From: Gammaproteobacteria bacterium
GTDB taxonomy: Bacteria > Pseudomonadota > Gammaproteobacteria > UBA9214
Length of the DNA stretch: 11,090 bases
Direction: 5' to 3'
Assembly: GCA_020027635.1 (NCBI GenBank)
Contig: JAHKKL010000113.1
Coordinates: 1-11,090, forward strand
Below, in pieces: positions 8,200 through 11,090 of the stretch (positions are counted from its first letter, which is position 1; each line of letters starts with the position of its first letter). The notes below the pieces were generated by a model that made no database searches, was not told the origin of the DNA, and saw only the letters and a program-made list of their open reading frames with translations. Position numbers and translations under genes: made by a program.

Positions 8200-9136
8200 T
8201 GCCCAGCCAGAACGACATGTCCTTGTCGAGGAATTCCTGCCAGGACATGTAATGCGTACCGTCGCAAGAGAACGTCAGGCTGATCGTGCCGTTGAAGATG
8301 TTGATCGAGGCCGAACGCAGGTAGAGCATCTCGTCCGCCGTGCGCAGCTGGCGCATGCCGCTGAGGATGTCGACGATCCGCTCCTGCGGGATGAGCGCAT
8401 CCCCGGGGTAGGTGCAGGGCGGGTAGAGCAGGCAGACATCCGGATCGCTCAGCGCCTCGTGATCCAGGATGCGGTAGCGCAGCGGATCCTCCAGCAGCCA
8501 GATGGTGGCGCGGCTGCTGGAGAAGTGAATCACGCACTGGAACATGCCGCGCTCGGTCAGCAGTTCCTCGAGGATGGCGCAGGCGGAGTCCATGTTCCGG
8601 TCCATCAGGCTCTCGATGCGGCATTGCTGGAACACCGTGCCGCGAATTGCCGGATCGCCCTTGATCTGGCGCCAGCCGCCGGACTCCTCGTAGAGCGCGG
8701 CGGTTACCGGCAGGTCGCGCAAGTCGAAGTCGGCCGCGAGGTAGCCGAGCATCTCGCCATCCCGGCGCACCACCTGCAGGGCCGTCAACGACGGGCGGTT
8801 GGTGCGCAGGCTGAGGTAGGCATCGGATAGCAGGAAGCCCCAGGCCGGCACCGCCTCGCGCATGTAGGGACGATGCGAGCGGTCGCGGCCGTAATGCTCC
8901 GGCATCAGTCCGCCGGCGCTGACGTTGTCGCTGATCTGGATGCCCTTGCCGTCGAGCACGTACAGGAACAGGCAGTGCGGCACGCTCCGGAACCCGTCGG
9001 TCAGCACGATGTCGAGATCCTCGCGTCGCCCCCACGCGGTGGCGCACTTCCCGGCGAGCCGGGCGAGCGGCGCCGACAGCAGTTCCGCCAGCGCTACCCG
9101 CTGGCGGTGGACGGCGTCCTTGAGGGTGTCTTCCAT
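8189..9136 (-). CDS. Stand-alone PDC/Cache-type sensor domain protein
   Basis: The 315-residue protein has no signal peptide and no membrane helix. Residues about 15-145 look like a PDC (PhoQ/DcuS/CitA, Cache superfamily) ligand-binding fold: CLFLYVLDGKGIQISDNV near 55-72, GRDRSHRPYM at 83-92, WGFLLSDAYLS near 99-109, and the closing GYLAADFDLRDL at 131-142. The RPYM pattern is common in extracytoplasmic small-molecule sensors. Here the domain appears cytoplasmic and lacks an obvious kinase, cyclase or chemotaxis module. The second half (about 150-315) is not recognised; it has the phrase LLYPPCTYPGDALIP and probably forms a second globular domain. The start has no clear Shine-Dalgarno. It is convergent with the radical SAM gene and downstream of a membrane-protein gene on the same strand, with a hairpin-rich gap between. 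Role and ligand are unknown. Confidence 0.8.
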   Translation of the reverse strand: MEDTLKDAVHRQRVALAELLSAPLARLAGKCATAWGRREDLDIVLTDGFRSVPHCLFLYVLDGKGIQISDNVSAGGLMPEHYGRDRSHRPYMREAVPAWGFLLSDAYLSLRTNRPSLTALQVVRRDGEMLGYLAADFDLRDLPVTAALYEESGGWRQIKGDPAIRGTVFQQCRIESLMDRNMDSACAILEELLTERGMFQCVIHFSSSRATIWLLEDPLRYRILDHEALSDPDVCLLYPPCTYPGDALIPQERIVDILSGMRQLRTADEMLYLRSASINIFNGTISLTFSCDGTHYMSWQEFLDKDMSFWLGSAA

Positions 9137-9328
9137 GTTCGCAAGTGTACCGAATAAAGGGGATATGCTGAATTGAGACCGACGATGCCGGGAAAGTGGG
9201 TGGTCCCGATCACCCGGAAGTTTTGTTTATGGAAGGAGACCGGGATGAACTTGTCCCGGTCGTAAGGCACATTTTGTAGCGGGTCCTCATGCAGCCCTAT
9301 TGCATGAGGGGTCAACACGTTAACTCCC
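9137..9328 (-). other. Hairpin-rich gap between two minus-strand genes
   Basis: Inverted repeats lie close together: CCTCATGCA/TGCATGAGG (9285-9293 and 9301-9309, loop 7), GACCGGGA/TCCCGGTC (9238-9245 and 9254-9261, loop 8), and GGGTG/CACCC (9198-9202 and 9211-9215), which competes with CCGGG/CCCGG (9188-9192 and 9213-9217). The minus strand is also open from 9318 to 9094, but that peptide runs out of frame into the next gene. No T-run follows any stem. The stretch could be an RNA control element, a REP-like repeat or a gene remnant. Confidence 0.5.
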
Positions 9329-9979
9329 CTACTGATTCCCGTGCCCGGCGGACGGGGGTGGGAATACCTTTGCCAGCACGCGGTGGGTTGGCCAGAAGAT
9401 CAGGGTTGGAAGCAGCGTCAGCAGCAGAGTCAGATACAGGAGGGGAGGCATCCACTCCTGCGGCTGCGCGTCGCTCGGACCGAAGACGTAATTGACGTTG
9501 ACCGGCAACGCAGGGTTGTCGGCGGGCGCCGGCGGAGGCGGCAGAAACAGGTAGGAAACGATGAGCAGCAGCCAGGCCAGCGGGGTCCAGAGCTTGAAGG
9601 CGCGCTGGTCGTAACCGAGGCGACCGACGAGCCAGAGCAGGAAGAGCGGCAGCCAGAAGTGGAAGAAGGACAGGAAGCGCGTAAAGAGCGGTATGACGGG
9701 ATTGAACATGTACGCGGTCATGCCGGTGAGGGAGTGTCCCGTCAGGGCGCCGATGAAATCCACCATCCAGAGCAATTGCGGCAGAAGGATGCCGACGATG
9801 GACGCCGAGGCGAGCAGTGAATTTTCCGACCACAGTGCGACGGTGGTAAGCAGCAGGGCGACATCGCAGAAGTACAGGAAATTCGTCGGCCCGTAGGCAT
9901 GAAGATAGTAGGGCACGAGGATCATGACGAAGCCCGTATAGGCCAGTTTGATCCACAGGGGGATGGTTTGATGACTCAT
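9329..9979 (-). CDS. Conserved-looking membrane protein of unknown function
   Basis: This 216-residue integral membrane protein has about six hydrophobic helices: roughly 8-27, 33-50, 55-78, 100-118, 129-147 and 177-197. Between the last two lies a polar stretch holding NYVFGPSDAQPQ (163-174). The pattern YGPTNFLYFCDVALLLT near 29-45, the tryptophan and aspartate in LLWMVDF, and the VFGP segment match my recollection of an uncharacterised bacterial membrane-protein family, but no biochemical role is known to me. There is no signal peptide apart from the first helix. The ATG has only a weak purine-rich stretch upstream. The next gene on the same strand, the PDC-sensor gene, begins 192 bases downstream, so co-transcription is possible but the structured gap argues against a tight operon. 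Confidence 0.8.
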   Translation of the reverse strand: MSHQTIPLWIKLAYTGFVMILVPYYLHAYGPTNFLYFCDVALLLTTVALWSENSLLASASIVGILLPQLLWMVDFIGALTGHSLTGMTAYMFNPVIPLFTRFLSFFHFWLPLFLLWLVGRLGYDQRAFKLWTPLAWLLLIVSYLFLPPPPAPADNPALPVNVNYVFGPSDAQPQEWMPPLLYLTLLLTLLPTLIFWPTHRVLAKVFPPPSAGHGNQ

Positions 9980-10011
9980 GGTGCGTTGCTCGTGACGGCC
10001 TGACGTTGGAG

Positions 10012-10224
10012 TCAGGCAGCGATCTCAATGTATGCGGGCGAACCGGAAGGTCCAGACACCGGGAGTACCTCGGCCCCAGGACCCGCGATAGGGAACGCGA
10101 TAGCCTCTTTCAGGCTCTTTACGGTTGCTTCGCACGCTGTGCCGGTAGTTACGTCAGCCCGAGGATCGGGAGAATACGCGGCATGAGCCGTTGCGTTCGC
10201 TTCGATGATTACCAGATAGTTCAT
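10012..10224 (-). CDS. HicB-family antitoxin-like protein, diverged, apparently orphan
   Basis: The 70-residue protein has the layout of short HicB antitoxins: MNYLVIIE (first strand), AYSPD near 16-20, TTGTACEATVKSLKEAIAF (the helix that carries EAI), and the typical ending SPAYIEIAA. HicB normally folds as a partial RNase H-like domain that binds and blocks the HicA mRNA interferase and represses its own promoter. The usual PDLPGC motif reads PDPRAD here and the central helix is altered, so binding may be weakened. AGGGGGG at 10234-10240 lies 9 bases before the ATG and makes this start better than the in-frame ATG at 10326. An intact hicA is not visible upstream or downstream. It could be a surviving orphan regulator or a decaying gene. 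Confidence 0.75.
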   Translation of the reverse strand: MNYLVIIEANATAHAAYSPDPRADVTTGTACEATVKSLKEAIAFPIAGPGAEVLPVSGPSGSPAYIEIAA

Positions 10225-10326
10225 GGCTACATTCCCCCCTTGTTTCTGAATGCTGTTTGGCGTTCGCTGAGTGAAGTCATCACCCGGTTCTCCGGGGACC
10301 GTCGTGAAAAAGATGGTGTCACCCAT
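10225..10326 (-). pseudogene. Possible remnant of a hicA 3' end
   Basis: The open frame continues 34 codons upstream of the hicB start. Its product includes VPGEPGDDF and, just before hicB, TPNSIQKQGG, which loosely resembles the common HicA ending (TLNSIxKQAGL). The position immediately before hicB is where hicA is expected. The catalytic histidine region (GSHH) is not present in this stretch; a GSHH-like RSHYM further upstream is in another frame. The match is weak and made by eye. Confidence 0.22.
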
Positions 10327-10336
10327 GAGTCAGCGC

Positions 10337-10384
10337 ATGTTGTATCCAGATATTGCAACATATCTCGGCATGGGTCCACATGCC
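10337..10384. repeat. Two adjacent inverted repeats upstream of the HicB-like gene
   Basis: ATGTTG/CAACAT (10337-10342 and 10356-10361, loop 13) is followed 5 bases later by GGCATG/CATGCC (10367-10372 and 10379-10384, loop 6). They lie 110-160 bases upstream of the hicB start. HicB proteins bind inverted repeats at their own promoter, so this is a candidate operator, but nothing confirms it. Confidence 0.35.
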
Positions 10385-10962
10385 AGCATGTAGTGACTTC
10401 GGTCGCGTGTGGAGTGCGGGCGGTAAATTGGATAGCGTGAGCCGATCACAGTTGCGGCGCGAACCGGCACGCGGCGGCATCCGGGTAGCGTCGCGACCAC
10501 GCCGGTTAACACGAGGAAGCCATAAGGCATTATCAAGGAAGATTTATTTGCGCATGTCTCGGCAAAGGCCTGAATCGCGAGACGCTCCGCGTAGCGTGTG
10601 CGGTTCCTGGCCGCAAGATTTTTTCGCGTAGCACCGGAACTAAAATACCCCGCATCCAATCTGATTGACTGGATCGGACATGAGTCATGGCGGACGAGGG
10701 AAGTGCTGGCGCCTATTCCGTGGGCCATTGTTCCCTTCCGTATCGGCTCTCGATGCAGGGGCGGTAGCGGCAGTGTCGATCCGGTTTAATTCGCTTACCG
10801 CCATTCTTAACGCATTTCCTGCCGGCCAGGTACGGTGGCCGGTACTGCTCTCGATGGAACGGCAGAAACTGAAGGTGAACCGGCAGCCGGAGTCCACCAT
10901 GAAGCTACCCCAGCCGGGATGCTCGGTATCCCGCGGATGCGGCTGGAGGGTGCATCGTTCCG

Positions 10963-10978
10963 TTTTTTTTTTTTTTTT
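10963..10978 (+). repeat. Homopolymer of 16 T
   Basis: An uninterrupted run of 16 T ends 30 bases before the efflux lipoprotein ATG. Such runs slip readily during replication, and one lying in a promoter can change spacing and expression. A weak GATGC/GCATC stem (10936-10956) lies 6 bases upstream of it, so part of the run could also serve as a terminator or attenuator tail. An assembly or sequencing artefact is possible. Confidence 0.8.
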
Positions 10979-11008
10979 AGTCGCGCAATACCCGGGACGG
11001 CACGAGTT

Positions 11009-11090
11009 ATGAAGGTTACTTTGTGGCTCACCGCAGTGCCCCTGATCGCAGCGGGCTGTACGGCCGTCGGACCCGACTACGTGCGACCTG
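11009..11090 (+). CDS. RND efflux outer-membrane lipoprotein (NodT/OprM family), N-terminus only
   Basis: Only 27 codons are visible before the window ends. They encode a short basic start (MKV), a hydrophobic segment and the lipobox AAGC with C17 as the predicted lipidated cysteine, directly followed by TAVGPDYVRP. This C-x(3)-GPDYxRP start is the hallmark of the outer-membrane channel lipoproteins of RND efflux pumps, which join an inner-membrane pump and a periplasmic adaptor. Full-length members have about 460-500 residues, and the partner genes would be expected downstream of this window. No strong Shine-Dalgarno precedes the ATG; GGGACGG at about 10994-11000 is the only purine-rich candidate. 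The T16 run just upstream may influence expression. Confidence 0.85.
   Translation, partial: MKVTLWLTAVPLIAAGCTAVGPDYVRP

Larger units (their letters stand above)
10225..11008. other. Long non-coding stretch with several hairpins
   Basis: About 780 bases carry no gene I can support. Open frames of 60-130 codons exist on both strands but show no domains, and their amino-acid make-up is arginine- and proline-rich as expected for chance frames. Inverted repeats: ACGCT/AGCGT (10582-10597), GGCGGTAGCG with CGCTTACCGCC (10760-10769 and 10792-10802, one bulged base), CCGGCCA/TGGCCGG (10822-10828 and 10836-10842), and CGGGAT/ATCCCG (10915-10933). The region may hold decayed genes or a long structured leader. 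Confidence 0.5.

Noticed and set aside
10330..10728. 132-codon minus-strand frame, including a lipoprotein-like stretch (GFLVLTGVVATLPGC)
   Set aside because: The lipobox is imperfect, no ribosome site precedes the internal ATG, and the remaining residues look random and arginine-rich. Kept only as part of the non-coding stretch.
10225..11008. Integron attC sites or a transposon end
   Set aside because: No pair of RYYYAAC/GTTRRRY sites flanks a hairpin, and no integrase, transposase or target duplication is visible.
10665..11012. 115-codon plus-strand frame running into the T16 tract
   Set aside because: The run of T gives a string of phenylalanines, no domain is visible, and it overlaps the start of the efflux lipoprotein gene.

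Overview
The window looks like a chromosomal segment of a gammaproteobacterium. The glgB-glgX pair, the PA0069-type radical SAM protein, the NodT-type efflux lipoprotein and the strong purine-rich ribosome sites all fit; genus cannot be told from this sequence. Most genes are GC-rich, but roughly 4400-6900 is visibly less so, and 6721-6840 is only about 31% G+C by hand count.

Layout. (1) 1-4334, plus strand: a tight glycogen operon made of the 3' half of glgB, complete glgX, and an AI-2E/PerM-family membrane permease, with gaps of 3 and 11 bases. (2) 4398-6553, minus strand: two exported proteins that resemble each other in codon and base use more than they resemble the glg genes. One is a secreted endonuclease/exonuclease/phosphatase (EEP) fold hydrolase. 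The other is a small acidic RTX-type calcium-binding protein with a Sec signal. The 329 bases between them hold a candidate terminator, a perfect 20-bp palindrome and a candidate promoter. (3) 6554-7085: an AT-rich gap. (4) 7086-8156, plus: a radical SAM protein of the PA0069/SplB-like family, convergent with (5) 8189-9136, minus: a soluble PDC (Cache)-type sensor protein, preceded upstream by a small hairpin-rich gap and (6) 9329-9979, minus: a six-helix membrane protein of unknown role. (7) 10012-10224, minus: a diverged HicB-type antitoxin without an intact hicA. (8) 10225-11008: about 780 bases with no convincing gene, rich in inverted repeats and ending in a run of 16 T. (9) 11009-end: the first 27 codons of an RND efflux outer-membrane lipoprotein.

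GlgB makes alpha-1,6 branches in glycogen and GlgX removes short branches during breakdown; the permease is probably co-transcribed with them. The EEP hydrolase and RTX protein are both predicted to be exported through Sec and may work outside the cytoplasm, but nothing in the sequence proves a shared function. No rRNA, tRNA, CRISPR array, transposase or integrase is visible. No wholly new multi-gene system can be claimed. The best leads are the secreted EEP/RTX pair, the cysteine-containing Sec-exported RTX protein, the orphan HicB with a possible hicA remnant, and the structured T16 leader ahead of the efflux lipoprotein.
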